Position numbers and translations under genes: made by a program. Of a stretch of DNA of 64,000 nucleotides, positions 63,969 to 64,000 are shown in pieces. The stretch's first letter is position 1. Every line of letters starts with the position of its first letter. The notes under the pieces are model-generated. The model did not search any database. It saw only the letters and a program-made list of their open reading frames with translations, and was not told the DNA's origin. This stretch comes from Selenomonas sp. TAMA-11512 (GTDB lineage Bacteria; Bacillota; Negativicutes; Selenomonadales; Selenomonadaceae), in the NCBI RefSeq assembly GCF_037076525.1, contig NZ_AP029018.1:558001-622000 (forward strand). Reading direction: 5' to 3'.

Positions 63969-64000
63969 AAATCGGCATTTATGCGCAATACGGGAAACGC

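Overview
The window (about 55-57% G+C by eye) looks like a chromosome of a diderm Firmicute, most likely a Selenomonas-type member of the Negativicutes. This is inferred from the gene mix. Firmicute signatures are rapZ-yvcK-whiA, YaaR/HolB/YaaT/YabB/RsmI, RicT and HflX. They sit beside outer-membrane systems: two-partner secretion with contact-dependent-inhibition-like toxins, HlyD export, and periplasmic NrfHA with a Ccm system. No rRNA, tRNA or CRISPR array was recognised.

Layout. 1-4819: nickel/peptide-type ABC uptake operon nikABCDE, with nikA cut by the window edge. 5043-7098: CobB-type sirtuin and NagZ-like glycosidase. 7175-10017: MarR regulator with a near-consensus promoter and operator, then an HlyD adaptor and ABC-2 permease. 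10127-15866: a decayed two-partner secretion/CDI locus. tpsA has lost its centre and carries an in-frame stop. tpsB has lost most of its barrel. Two different toxin/immunity modules remain, joined by a duplicated 266-bp pre-toxin cassette. 16003-18547 (minus strand): rubrerythrin, double-hemerythrin protein, small membrane protein. 18681-28052: two Cof phosphatases, rapZ-yvcK-whiA, a secreted protein, NdpA-like protein, and HflX with a JAB-like N-terminus. 28189-29709: two secreted proteins.

30032-37980 is an accessory stretch: zinc-macrodomain protein plus SirTM-type sirtuin, a CMD-cupin fusion, a large SF1 helicase-nuclease and a GNAT acetyltransferase. The sirtuin, helicase and acetyltransferase are all frame-disrupted in this sequence. 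38043-52244 is bounded by two almost identical IS630-family copies in opposite orientation. Between them lie a quinone-reductase-like flavoprotein, a membrane MutS-like ATPase, ccmABCEF, nrfHA (nitrite reduction to ammonia) and an OPT transporter. CcmE has the CxxxY heme-binding variant and no ccmD/G/H is present, so this resembles the System I* form of Ccm. It probably matures the NrfHA cytochromes next door.

52362-63968 returns to ordinary chromosome: small secreted/hypothetical proteins, ilvBN, hydG, a Cache chemoreceptor-like protein, a dCMP deaminase, and the yaaR-holB-yaaT-yabB-rsmI housekeeping operon running to the window end.
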